From Neisseriaceae bacterium (GTDB taxonomy: Bacteria > Pseudomonadota > Gammaproteobacteria > Burkholderiales > Neisseriaceae): a DNA stretch of 64,000 bases. Position numbers and translations under genes: made by a program. Location of the stretch: NCBI GenBank assembly GCA_017934045.1, contig JAGBKK010000024.1, positions 183,331 to 247,330 of the forward strand. Direction: 5' to 3'. This document shows positions 55,236 through 63,950 of this stretch, in pieces; position 1 is the first letter of the stretch; each line of letters begins with the position of its first letter. The notes beneath the pieces were generated by a model. That model did not search any database. It was given only the letters and a program-made list of their open reading frames with translations, and was not told the DNA's origin.

Positions 55236-55341
55236 TATAGTCGATAAACTTCAAAAGTAGAAAAGGCGTTTAGCCTACGACAGTATAAATAATACGGCAG
55301 GGCGAAAGAACGCATTATAATTTTGAAGTTTATCGACTATA
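55236..55341 (-). repeat. Correia-like element, 106 bp, inverted, immediately 5' of topA
   Basis: Ends TATAGTCGATAAACTTCAAA and its exact complement form a perfect inverted repeat of more than 20 bp. The reverse strand carries CGCCCTGCCGTATTATTTAT then ACTGTCGTAGGCT, matching the core of the 53024 copy. It ends 29 bp before the topA ATG. The arm bases beyond TATAGTCGAT differ from the 53024 copy but stay complementary. Confidence 0.85.
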
Positions 55342-55370
55342 AAACATAAAATAATTAGGAACATTCAAAT

Positions 55371-57659
55371 ATGAGTAAAAATCTATTGATTGTCGAATCG
55401 CCCAGTAAAGCCAAAACGCTGAAAAAATATTTGGGCAGCGATTTTGAAGTGTTAGCGTCATACGGACACATTCGCAATTTGGTAAAAAAAGACGGCTCGG
55501 TGGATACCGACAACGATTTTGCGATGAAATACGAAGAAACGCCACGCAATAAAAAACATATTGACGCGATTGTCAAAGCCGCCAAAGAGTCGGACACCAT
55601 TTATCTTGCCACCGACCCCGACCGCGAGGGCGAAGCCATTTCTTGGCATTTGCAAGAAATTTTGCGTACTAAACGCGGTTTGGGCAAAAAACCTATGCCA
55701 CGCGTGGAGTTTCACGAAATCACCAAAAAAGCGGTGTTGGATGCGGTGGCTCACCCACGCGAATTGTCTATGCCTTTGGTTGAAGCCCAACAGGCACGCA
55801 GTGCTTTGGATTATTTGGTGGGCTTTAATTTGTCGCCCTTGTTGTGGCGAAAAATTCGCACAGGTTTATCCGCAGGGCGTGTGCAAAGTCCTGCCCTGCG
55901 TTTGATTTGCGAACGCGAAAATGAAATCAAAGCGTTTGTCGCCCAAGAATATTGGACAATTCACTTGGACAGTCATAAAAATAAGGCGACATTCACCGCC
56001 AAACTCACGCATTTTGACGGTAAAAAATTAGAACAATTTGATATTCCTGATGAAAAAACGCATAACGATATTTCAGGCAGCCTGAAAGGTTTTGATACGG
56101 CAACCGTTGAACATATTGAAAAGAAAAAGAAATCTCGCAATCCTGCCGCACCTTTTACCACTTCAACCATGCAACAGGAAGCCGTGCGTAAATTGTCGAT
56201 GACCACCGACCGCACGATGAAAACCGCACAGCAACTGTATGAGGGCATTGATGTTGGCAGTGGTACGACGGGTTTAATCACTTATATGCGTACCGACAGC
56301 GTCAATTTAGCGGCAGAAGCGGTAGCGGAAATTCGACAATATATTGGTGAAAAAATCGGCGAAGAATATCTGCCCAAGTCGGCAAATATGTATAAAACCA
56401 AATCGAAAAACGCCCAAGAAGCCCACGAAGCCATTCGTCCGACTTCGGTTTATCGCACGCCTGACAGCGTTAAACCGTATTTGTCTGCCGACCAGTTCAA
56501 ATTATATCGAATGATTTGGCAACGCACGGTGGCGTGTCAAATGGCGGCAGCCAAGTTTGACGCAACCACCGTTGATTTAAGTTTGGGCAAAGGCTTATTC
56601 CGTGTAACAGGGCAGGTGCAAACCTTTGCAGGCTTTTTGTCGGTGTATGAAGAAGGTAAAGACGATACCGAAGATGAAGACACAACACGGCTACCTGAAA
56701 TGAAAGTTGGCGAAACTATGCCAGCGGACAAAGTCTATGGCGAACAACATTTCACCCAAGCACCGCCACGCTATTCCGAAGCGTCTTTGGTGAAAGCCTT
56801 GGAAGAATTTGGTATTGGCAGACCATCGACTTATGCAGGCATTATCAGCACCCTGAAAGACCGTGAATATGTCGTGATTGACCAAAAACGCTTTATTCCC
56901 ACCGACACAGGCGAAATCGTCAATAAATTTTTAACCGAACACTTTACGCAATATGTCGATTACGATTTCACCGCCAAATTGGAAAATCAATTAGACGACA
57001 TCGCACAAGGCAAAAAACAACGCGTGCCAGTGATGAAAGCGTTTTGGAAGAATTTTTCGCAACAAGTGAAAGAAAAAGCAGGCATTGAACGCGCCAAAAT
57101 CACCACCGAAGAAATGGACGAAGACTGCCCCAAATGCGGTAAAAAACTGCAAATTAAATTCGGCAGAAGAGGACGCTTTGTCGCTTGCACAGGCTATCCA
57201 GACTGCGATTACACACGCAATATCAATCAAACCGCCGAAGAAGCCGAACAAAACGCCAAAGCCGAAGCCCAAGCCGTAGAAGGTCGAGAATGCCCCAAAT
57301 GCGGCGGAGCGTTGGTGTATAAACAAGGCAGATACGGCAAATTTATCGGCTGTGCCGCATACCCCAAATGCAAACACATTGAACCTTTGGAAAAACCCAA
57401 AGAAACAGGCGTTACCTGCCCCGAATGCGGCAAAGGACAATTAGCCGAGAAAAAAAGCCGCTACGGCAAAGTGTTTTACAGTTGCACACGATACCCAGAC
57501 TGCAAATGTGCGGTGTGGAACCCACCAGTGGCAGAACCTTGCCCCAAATGCGGCAACAAAATTCTCACCATCAAAACCACCAAACGGCGTGGCACAGAAA
57601 AAGTCTGCCCTGTGAAAGAATGCGGGTATAGCGAAGTCATCGAACCGCCTGTAAAATAA
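55371..57659 (+). CDS. topA: DNA topoisomerase I
   Basis: TopA relaxes negative supercoils. The TOPRIM domain opens LLIVESPSKAKTLKKYLG and has ATDPDREGEAISWHL; the catalytic Tyr305 lies in LITYMRTDSVNL; FGIGRPSTYAGII and FTAKLEN follow. The C-terminus holds four zinc ribbons (CPKCGKK..., CPKCGGA..., CPECGKG..., CPKCGNK...), each with two Cys pairs. Length 762 is in range for beta-proteobacteria. Uptake sequences are read as ISGSLKGF and RLPEMK. A Correia-like element directly precedes it. Confidence 0.95.
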   Translation: MSKNLLIVESPSKAKTLKKYLGSDFEVLASYGHIRNLVKKDGSVDTDNDFAMKYEETPRNKKHIDAIVKAAKESDTIYLATDPDREGEAISWHLQEILRTKRGLGKKPMPRVEFHEITKKAVLDAVAHPRELSMPLVEAQQARSALDYLVGFNLSPLLWRKIRTGLSAGRVQSPALRLICERENEIKAFVAQEYWTIHLDSHKNKATFTAKLTHFDGKKLEQFDIPDEKTHNDISGSLKGFDTATVEHIEKKKKSRNPAAPFTTSTMQQEAVRKLSMTTDRTMKTAQQLYEGIDVGSGTTGLITYMRTDSVNLAAEAVAEIRQYIGEKIGEEYLPKSANMYKTKSKNAQEAHEAIRPTSVYRTPDSVKPYLSADQFKLYRMIWQRTVACQMAAAKFDATTVDLSLGKGLFRVTGQVQTFAGFLSVYEEGKDDTEDEDTTRLPEMKVGETMPADKVYGEQHFTQAPPRYSEASLVKALEEFGIGRPSTYAGIISTLKDREYVVIDQKRFIPTDTGEIVNKFLTEHFTQYVDYDFTAKLENQLDDIAQGKKQRVPVMKAFWKNFSQQVKEKAGIERAKITTEEMDEDCPKCGKKLQIKFGRRGRFVACTGYPDCDYTRNINQTAEEAEQNAKAEAQAVEGRECPKCGGALVYKQGRYGKFIGCAAYPKCKHIEPLEKPKETGVTCPECGKGQLAEKKSRYGKVFYSCTRYPDCKCAVWNPPVAEPCPKCGNKILTIKTTKRRGTEKVCPVKECGYSEVIEPPVK

Positions 57660-57687
57660 AAAACACTTTTCAGGTAGCCTGAAAAAA

Positions 57688-57717
57688 CAAATGCCCTGTG
57701 AAAACAGGGCATTTTTA
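57688..57717. terminator. Bidirectional terminator between topA and the Ala-rich lipoprotein gene
   Basis: AAATGCCCTGT pairs with ACAGGGCATTT around GAAA; T residues flank one side and A residues the other, so it can serve both convergent genes. Confidence 0.85.
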
Positions 57718-57733
57718 TATCTAAATACACAAA

Positions 57734-58234
57734 TTATTGAGCAGGAGGTGCAGCAGGCTCTTGTTGTGCAGGTGCTGGTTCTAAACCTGGAGCTAATTCA
57801 GAAGCAGCATCTTTAACTGCTTCTGCGGCGTTAGCGGCAGTGTCTGCAACAGCATTAGCAGCATCAGCGGCAACTTCTTTACCTGCTTCTACGGCATTAG
57901 CGGCAGCATTAGCAGTAGCGTCTGCGGCGGTAGCAGCAGCGTCTTTGGTGGCATCAACTGCGTTAGCGGCAGCGTTAGCAGTAGCGTCTGCGGCGTTTTG
58001 TACGGCTTCACCCGTAGCAGTTGCTGCATTTTGTACAGCTTCACCTGTGGCAGCAGCAGCGTCTTGAACAGCTTCGCCAGCGGTTTGTGCCGCATTTTCC
58101 ACAGCAGGAGCGGCGTTTTCAATAACTTCTACTGCGTTGTTGTTTTCAGCAGGAGCAGGTTGAGATGCTTGTTCGCTTTGAGAGCAGGCAGCCAATGCCA
58201 AAACTAACAAAGAAGCAAGAGCAGTTTTTTTCAT
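57734..58234 (-). CDS. Alanine-rich amphipathic-repeat lipoprotein
   Basis: The 166-residue product has a lipoprotein signal (LLVLALAAC, Cys17). The mature part is mostly Ala-rich heptad/undecad-like repeats such as AAQTAGEAVQDAAAATGEAV and ANAVDATKDAAATAADATA, predicted long amphipathic helices similar to LEA or apolipoprotein repeats, ending in a Pro/Ala/Gln-rich tail. AGGAAG precedes the ATG at 58234; a 24-codon upstream extension is rejected. Codons repeat closely, so copy number may vary. Function unknown; an envelope spacer or stress role is a guess. Confidence 0.75.
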   Translation of the reverse strand: MKKTALASLLVLALAACSQSEQASQPAPAENNNAVEVIENAAPAVENAAQTAGEAVQDAAAATGEAVQNAATATGEAVQNAADATANAAANAVDATKDAAATAADATANAAANAVEAGKEVAADAANAVADTAANAAEAVKDAASELAPGLEPAPAQQEPAAPPAQ

Positions 58235-58472
58235 GTGTTTCTTCCTAAATTTAAAGATTAACAAATGTTTTCGGCGGTATTGCCGATGAAAATCAATGTA
58301 TTTCACGATACAAAAAAATGTGTTACCGTGAAAGGCAACATTGAAACTGTCATTCTCACCCCTTTTTTGAGAAATGTCAAAATTTTAATGTCATAAAAAA
58401 CAATTAAGTGATAATTTTGCAACAGTTTGTTCAAATTATATTTTTTAAGATTATTTTAAGATAATTTTCACA

Positions 58473-59786
58473 TTACCCCCTTAATGCCGCACCTTGGCGG
58501 AAATAAGTATCAATGCCTTCGGTAATGGTTTTGGCACATTGTGTGCGGAATTTTTGATTGGCAAGTTTTTGCTCTTCAATCGGATTAGAAATAAATGCCG
58601 TTTCCACCAAAATAGACGGAATGTCAGGCGCTTTCAGCACGGCAAAGCCTGCCTGTTCAACCCGACCTTGATGTAACTTATTGATTTTACCTAATAAATT
58701 TAACACAATTTTGCCTAATTTTAGGCTGTCGTTAATGGTGGCGGTTTGGGTTAAATCGAACAGCGTGTTATCCACCATTTTATTGCCGACTTTTTCAATG
58801 ATACCGCCAATGCTGTCAGCCGCATTTTGGGTTTTGGCTAAATAACGAGCGGCTTCGCTGGTTGCCCCTTTTTGGCTTAACGCAAACACGCCTGTGCCAC
58901 GAGCACTCGATCGTTCTGACGCATCGGCGTGAATGGATACAAACACATCGGCTTTCACCGAGCGTGCTTTGGCAACCCGCACTCGCAAGGGAATAAACAC
59001 ATCTTCATTGCGAGTCATATACACTTTGTAACCTTTGGCTTGCAATAATTGACGCGTTTCACGAGCAATCGCCAACACCACATTTTTTTCTTTTAAGCCC
59101 GAAGGTCCTACCGCACCAGGATCTTCACCGCCGTGTCCTGGGTCTAACACCACAATAATGCGGCGTTTTTTGCGTTGATAATGATTGATTCCTTGCGATT
59201 TTTTGCTATTTTCTTGTGCTAAAATATCTTGAATTTTATCGCCCAAAATATCGTCCGATGAATGTTTTTGATGTGTATTTGAGCCGTCTGAACCAATATC
59301 ACCACGCCGATAATCCTGCAACAGAGCCATTAACGGATCTTCTTCATCAGCCACAGACGCAGGATACAAATCCACCACCAAACGATTTTTAAAATTTGCC
59401 ACAGGGGCAAGGGTAAAAATTTGCGGTTCAACAGCGGTTTTCAAATCCATCACAATGCGTACCGTGTTGCGGTCGTGTTGTGCGACACGAATTTTTTTCA
59501 CATAAGGATCACGATTTAACACTTTGGCAGGCAAGGTTTCCAAAACGCCTTGCAATTTAACATTTTTTATATCTAAAACAATGCGTTGCGGATTTTGTTC
59601 TACCGAAAAAGCGTGCTGGGCAGGTAAGGTTGATTCCAAAGTAACACGCGTATAAGCGTTTGCTGGCCAATAACGCACAGCCACAAACTTTTGCACTTCG
59701 GCAGCGGTGGCGTTTTCAGGTAGCACGCTTAAAATCAAAGAACCTGCTGCGGCGGTAATAAATTGTCGTCTGTTTAAGCTTGCCAT
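58473..59786 (-). CDS. amiC: N-acetylmuramoyl-L-alanine amidase AmiC
   Basis: AmiC splits septal peptidoglycan. The 437-residue protein has a Tat-type signal (NRRQFITAAAGSLIL), an AMIN septum-targeting domain (about 32-145) and an Amidase_3 catalytic domain (about 208-435) with zinc ligands His218 (DPGHGGEDPGAVG), Glu233 and a His in SIHADASERS, and a catalytic Glu in ILVETAFISNP. Its start overlaps the tsaE end by 13 bp, so the two are coupled. Confidence 0.94.
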   Translation of the reverse strand: MASLNRRQFITAAAGSLILSVLPENATAAEVQKFVAVRYWPANAYTRVTLESTLPAQHAFSVEQNPQRIVLDIKNVKLQGVLETLPAKVLNRDPYVKKIRVAQHDRNTVRIVMDLKTAVEPQIFTLAPVANFKNRLVVDLYPASVADEEDPLMALLQDYRRGDIGSDGSNTHQKHSSDDILGDKIQDILAQENSKKSQGINHYQRKKRRIIVVLDPGHGGEDPGAVGPSGLKEKNVVLAIARETRQLLQAKGYKVYMTRNEDVFIPLRVRVAKARSVKADVFVSIHADASERSSARGTGVFALSQKGATSEAARYLAKTQNAADSIGGIIEKVGNKMVDNTLFDLTQTATINDSLKLGKIVLNLLGKINKLHQGRVEQAGFAVLKAPDIPSILVETAFISNPIEEQKLANQKFRTQCAKTITEGIDTYFRQGAALRG

Positions 59787-60247
59787 AGTGATAAAAAGTT
59801 TTCTCCTGTTAAGGTGTGTGCGGTAAATACAGCGTTTCTGCCTGATTGTTCAACGCTTAATGCCAAACGAATATCAGGCGGTGGCACAAAATCGCCCCCT
59901 TTATCTGCCCATTCAATCAAGCGAATGGCGTTTATCTCTAAATCATCAAAGCCTGCGTCTGCCCATTCTTCTGGTGTAGAAAAACGATATAAATCAAAAT
60001 GTTGTATGGTTAATCCACAAGACAAATGATATTCTTCCAACAACGAATAAGTGGGACTTTTCACGCTGCCTGAAAACCCCAACGATCGCAATAAGCCACG
60101 CACAAAAGTAGTTTTTCCTGCCCCCAAATCACCGTCTAAATAAAGCGTCAGCCCATTTTCAGGCAGGCTAAACTTTTTCAGGCAGCCTGAAAACTGTTCA
60201 GCCAACGCCAAAGTAGCGTGTTCGTTAGCAAGAAAAAGAGCAGTCAT
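59774..60247 (-). CDS. tsaE: tRNA t6A biosynthesis ATPase TsaE
   Basis: TsaE is the ATPase that recycles the TsaB-TsaD complex in t6A37 synthesis. Walker A is LDGDLGAGKTTFVRG (Lys45), followed by VKSPTYSLLEEY, HFDLYRF, AINAIRLIEWADKG-like INAIRLIEWADK. The ATG at 60247 gives 157 residues. Uptake sequences create an N-terminal FSGCLKKFSLPE stretch (19-30), longer than in most homologues. tsaE-amiC order is widespread. Confidence 0.93.
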   Translation of the reverse strand: MTALFLANEHATLALAEQFSGCLKKFSLPENGLTLYLDGDLGAGKTTFVRGLLRSLGFSGSVKSPTYSLLEEYHLSCGLTIQHFDLYRFSTPEEWADAGFDDLEINAIRLIEWADKGGDFVPPPDIRLALSVEQSGRNAVFTAHTLTGENFLSLWQA

Positions 60248-60376
60248 TATGTTACTTAAAAATGAAATCAAAATGAAAGGGCATTATATAGTCTTTTCAG
60301 GTTGCCTGAAATGTTTTGCAAAGTGTTTTATAATTTCAGGCAGCCTGAAAACCCCAAACCGCCTGACTTTTTATCT

Positions 60377-61162
60377 TTATCTCTGGTCTTTATCAATCGA
60401 CTGTAATACCAAAATAGACAAAGCCAGAAAAACAAGTGTGAATAAAATTAATACGCCCCAACAGGAGAGTAAATTCGGGTTTTCTTTGGGAAAAGCAATC
60501 GCCATCATGGCGTTTGTTCCCCACTTGCTTAAAGTGAGATTGCTCACCCAAGTCATTATTTTGGGTAACTGCAACACAATGCCCGCAAAGGCAATTTGTA
60601 AAATCATCACAAACGGCATGGCTTTCATTGCGTCAAAGGTGTTTTTTAAGAAAGACGAAACAAACAGCCCCATTGCGTCTGCCGCAACGGTGATGATAAT
60701 CATGGTGAGTAAATAAGCAGGAAGCCGCATAAACGAATGCGAATAGGCACCGTCTTCGCCCGCACCCATAATGGCAGAAAAATACCACGCCGTAATAATG
60801 CCCCAAGTAACAAATGCGTGAAGTAGGCAGATAAAGAAATCAAACGCGGCATAGCCTAAAATATAAGAAGAAATGTGCATACCACTGCGGTGTTCGTGCT
60901 TGATAATTTCGCGTTCCGCACACACTAATCGCACCGAGTTAAAAACGCCGTAAAAAATGCAAATCGTGGCAAGAATAAAAAAACCTGATTTGGACATTTG
61001 CTCTTCTTTAAACATTTGCTCGCCCAAAACCAAAGCCAGCAAAAAGCCGATGACAAGCGTGTAAATAATCGTTCGCGACAGCCCTTTGCCGTTTAAGTAT
61101 TCTCGTTTGCGTTTGCCAAAATAAATTTGAATTTGTTTAATGCGAGACGAATATTCCATCAT
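60377..61162 (-). CDS. ABC-2-type permease of the zinc-ribbon ABC operon
   Basis: This 261-residue protein has six hydrophobic helices in the ABC2_membrane/ABCG-like arrangement, with a long cytosolic N-terminus (KRKREYLNGKGLSRT) and the re-entrant-type segment after VRLVCAERE, IIKHEHRSGMHISSYILGYAAFD, which matches the ABCG connecting region. A second ATG one codon later is possible. It follows the ATPase gene by 17 bp. The substrate is unknown; ABCG-type half-transporters usually export lipids or hydrophobic compounds. Confidence 0.8.
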   Translation of the reverse strand: MMEYSSRIKQIQIYFGKRKREYLNGKGLSRTIIYTLVIGFLLALVLGEQMFKEEQMSKSGFFILATICIFYGVFNSVRLVCAEREIIKHEHRSGMHISSYILGYAAFDFFICLLHAFVTWGIITAWYFSAIMGAGEDGAYSHSFMRLPAYLLTMIIITVAADAMGLFVSSFLKNTFDAMKAMPFVMILQIAFAGIVLQLPKIMTWVSNLTLSKWGTNAMMAIAFPKENPNLLSCWGVLILFTLVFLALSILVLQSIDKDQR

Positions 61163-61179
61163 GACAATTTTTTCCCTAA

Positions 61180-62391
61180 TTATGCCACACCACTTTGTTT
61201 ATCCAAAACCGAAACAATTTCTTCTAATGTTTGGGTTTGATAATGAGCCAAAGCGTCTGCCACACTGCCAAAAAATGACAGCGTGCCCACACCCGAACGC
61301 TTATCTTTGGCTAACACAATCACTTTATCGAATAAATGCAGCACGCGGTCAGGCACATGCGAAATTAACATCACAATTTTACCTGTATCGGCAATGCGTC
61401 TTAAATTTTCCATTAAAATTCTCGCTTGACTGCCGTCTAACCCAGAATCAGGCTCGTCCAAAAAGAATAAGTGCGGATTTGTAATGTATTCAACCGCAAT
61501 ATTCAGCCGTTTTTTCTGACCGCCACTTAATTTTCGCACCAAATTTTCCGATTCTTCCGTAAGCGACACGGTTTCCAAAACCATTTGAATGCGTTGATTT
61601 AACTGTTCTTTGTCTTCCACAATTTGTCGCGGCAGTTTTAACTGTGCGGCACTGTGCAGCGTCATATAAACCGTGTCGTCCATTCGCAACGGATCCATTT
61701 GGGCGACATAACCGATAAAATGTTTCAGTCGATCATAACTTTCATATAAATCAATACCGCCGTAGGTAACTTGGGCATTTGCCCGTTCGCTGCCCATCAC
61801 CGCATTTAAGAAAGTGGTTTTGCCCGCACCCGAACCGCCTAAAATTAAGCACATTTCACCATCGGCAACTTTCAGATGAATATCTTGCAATAAAACCCGT
61901 TCTTTGCCATTTTGTTTGACTGTGCGGTCGGTAATATCAACAATGAGTTCTCTTTTTTCATCTGTGCCTAAATCTATGGGTTCAACAATCTCGCCTTCAA
62001 ACAACATTTTGGAAACAGAATCTTTAATGCCCTTAAAGGGTAAAACCCTTTCTTTATTGTTTGGTTTTTCGGTTTTATCCGAAATATCAACGGGTAATGC
62101 CTTGGTTTCATTATTTGCCTGTTCGGCGACACTTTCATCTTCAAACAGCATTTTAGAAACAGAATTTTTAATTTCTTTCAGCGTTGTACTGGTGGCAAAA
62201 AAAGCAACTTCTTCTTTGTATATTTCTTTTAATTTTGCTTCCCCCCACTCGGTTTTGACCACAGGGAAAGAGAGTGCCATTTTATACTGCCCATTTTGGC
62301 TAACATCACAGCCACAATGTGTGCAATATTGCCAGTTGTGGAGTATCACCGCAAAGCAATGCGAACATTTTTTCAAAATCGAATTATTCAT
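61180..62391 (-). CDS. ABCG-type ATPase with N-terminal zinc ribbon and internal duplication
   Basis: The 403-residue protein starts with a zinc ribbon (Cys9, Cys12, Cys23, Cys26), then a linker with a near-duplicate of about 47 residues: IKNSVSKMLFE...VDISDKTEKPNNKERVL (74-117) and IKDSVSKMLFE...VDITDRTVKQNGKERVL (122-167). The ABC domain follows: Walker A GGSGAGKTT (185-193), signature RKLSGGQKKRLNIAVEY, Walker B LFFLDEPDSGLDG and LISHVPDR, all in ABCG style. The ATG at 62391 overlaps the upstream gene's stop by 8 bp. Energises the permease encoded next. Confidence 0.82.
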   Translation of the reverse strand: MNNSILKKCSHCFAVILHNWQYCTHCGCDVSQNGQYKMALSFPVVKTEWGEAKLKEIYKEEVAFFATSTTLKEIKNSVSKMLFEDESVAEQANNETKALPVDISDKTEKPNNKERVLPFKGIKDSVSKMLFEGEIVEPIDLGTDEKRELIVDITDRTVKQNGKERVLLQDIHLKVADGEMCLILGGSGAGKTTFLNAVMGSERANAQVTYGGIDLYESYDRLKHFIGYVAQMDPLRMDDTVYMTLHSAAQLKLPRQIVEDKEQLNQRIQMVLETVSLTEESENLVRKLSGGQKKRLNIAVEYITNPHLFFLDEPDSGLDGSQARILMENLRRIADTGKIVMLISHVPDRVLHLFDKVIVLAKDKRSGVGTLSFFGSVADALAHYQTQTLEEIVSVLDKQSGVA

Positions 62392-62770
62392 CAACAGCAC
62401 TCTCTTTGCATGATGCACCGCAGTATGGGCAGAATAGGCTGTCATCAGGCACTTCTTTACTACACTGACTGCACCGCTTTTGTACCAACAAAGTTTTGCT
62501 TTCCACAAGTGTGGTTAATTGATTTGACTTATTGTCAATTTCGTCTATGAGATTTTTGGATTTGACGCTGAAATTATCACGAACAGCAGGGTCATCTGTT
62601 TTCATTTTTTCATAATAAGCAAAGCCAAGAATACGGTACGCGTCCGTAATCTCGTTTTGCAATTCCCTGATTTGTGCGTCAATTTTCCAGTTTCCTGTTG
62701 TTTTTAACGCAGAATCTTTGAATTTTTCCCCAAATTTAGTAACACGCACGCCCAATTTATTGATATTCAC
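62384..62770 (-). CDS. Small helical protein with C-terminal zinc ribbon
   Basis: This 128-residue protein has a helical, probably coiled-coil part (WKIDAQIRELQNEITDAYRILG, then LIDEIDNKSNQLTTLVESK) and a C-terminal zinc ribbon with CSQC and CPYC. The GTG at 62770 with GGGGTG upstream is the likely start; a GTG at 62782 is possible. Its stop overlaps the ABC ATPase start. The shared zinc ribbon suggests it acts with that ATPase. Function unknown. Confidence 0.65.
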   Translation of the reverse strand: MNINKLGVRVTKFGEKFKDSALKTTGNWKIDAQIRELQNEITDAYRILGFAYYEKMKTDDPAVRDNFSVKSKNLIDEIDNKSNQLTTLVESKTLLVQKRCSQCSKEVPDDSLFCPYCGASCKESAVDE

Positions 62771-62901
62771 GCAACACCCCACAATTTAAAATTTACATCA
62801 CACCACGCAATAACACGCAAGGGGATTAGAAAATAAGCAAAATTATAACAGATTTTTAGGGGATACAATTTTTCAGGCTGCCTGAAAACCCTTTAACCGC
62901 C

Positions 62902-63846
62902 CTACTCTGTTGCGTTTTCATACGCATCAACAATTTTCTGCACCAGTGGGTGTCGCACCACATCGGCGGAAGTGAAAGTGTGAAAATAAATGCCGTCTAT
63001 GCCGTCTAATTTTTCGCGTGCGTCTTTGAGACCGCTTTTAATATGGCGTGGCAGGTCGATTTGGCTAATGTCGCCTGTAATCGCCGCTTTTGCACCAAAG
63101 CCTATGCGGGTGAGAAACATTTTCATCTGTTCGGGCGTGGTGTTTTGGGCTTCATCCAAAATAATATAAGCGTTATTCAGCGTCCGCCCACGCATATACG
63201 CCAACGGTGCGATTTCGATTAAGCCTTTTTCGATGAGTTTGGTCGTCTTATCAAAGCCCATTAAATCAAACAATGCATCATACAAAGGGCGTAGATAAGG
63301 ATCAACTTTTTGGCTTAAATCGCCTGGCAAAAAGCCTAATTTTTCGCCTGCTTCCACCGCTGGACGCACCAAAACAATGCGTTCAACCAAATGCCGTTCA
63401 ATCGCATCAACGGCGGCGGCAACGGCAAGATAGGTTTTGCCCGTGCCAGCAGGACCCAAGCCAAACACAATATCGTGCTTCAACAACGCCCGAATATAGC
63501 CGTCCTGCCGTGGCGTTCTGCCGTTTAATTGCCCACGCCGTGTTTTGAAACCTTTGGCAGATGAATGTGTTGCGGTTTCGTTATGCGAAGTGCGTGCCGC
63601 CACAGCAGCCAGTTGAATATCGTCAGGCGAAATGTCTCGCTGTTGGGCAATTTCGGACAGTTGTTGCAAGGCGGAAATGGTTTGTTCAGCAAGGCTGCCT
63701 GAAACCGAAAACGAATGATGACGGCGAATAATTTGCACTTCTAATGTGCGTCCCAAAAGTTGCAAATTTTCGTCCAAAGCACCGCATAGGCGTTGCAAGG
63801 CTTGGGTTTCTAAATCAGGTAGGTTTAAGTGTTGTTCGATGGACAT
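62902..63846 (-). CDS. PhoH-like ATPase (YbeZ family)
   Basis: This 314-residue protein matches the PhoH/YbeZ family of RNA-associated ATPases usually linked with the YbeY endoribonuclease. An N-terminal RNA-binding-type region (about 20-90) precedes the PhoH domain: FGLGPAGTGKTYLAVA (Walker A), VLVRPAVEAGEKLGFLPGDL, IAPLAYMRGRTLNNAYIILDEAQNTT (Walker B) and ITGDISQIDLPR. ybeY and the lnt/ybeX genes, if present, lie beyond the window. Confidence 0.92.
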   Translation of the reverse strand: MSIEQHLNLPDLETQALQRLCGALDENLQLLGRTLEVQIIRRHHSFSVSGSLAEQTISALQQLSEIAQQRDISPDDIQLAAVAARTSHNETATHSSAKGFKTRRGQLNGRTPRQDGYIRALLKHDIVFGLGPAGTGKTYLAVAAAVDAIERHLVERIVLVRPAVEAGEKLGFLPGDLSQKVDPYLRPLYDALFDLMGFDKTTKLIEKGLIEIAPLAYMRGRTLNNAYIILDEAQNTTPEQMKMFLTRIGFGAKAAITGDISQIDLPRHIKSGLKDAREKLDGIDGIYFHTFTSADVVRHPLVQKIVDAYENATE

Positions 63847-63909
63847 AGGTATTTTGAAAACAGAAGAAATACTTGATTGTATGCCATTTTATGAGGCTTG
63901 GGAAATTGT

Positions 63910-63950
63910 TTTCAGGCAGCCTGAAAGTGTTATTTTCAGGCAGCCTGAAA
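63910..63950 (+). repeat. Two uptake sequences in direct repeat
   Basis: TTTCAGGCAGCCTGAAA occurs at 63910-63926 and 63934-63950, seven bases apart in the same orientation, upstream of the PhoH-like gene. Confidence 0.9.
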
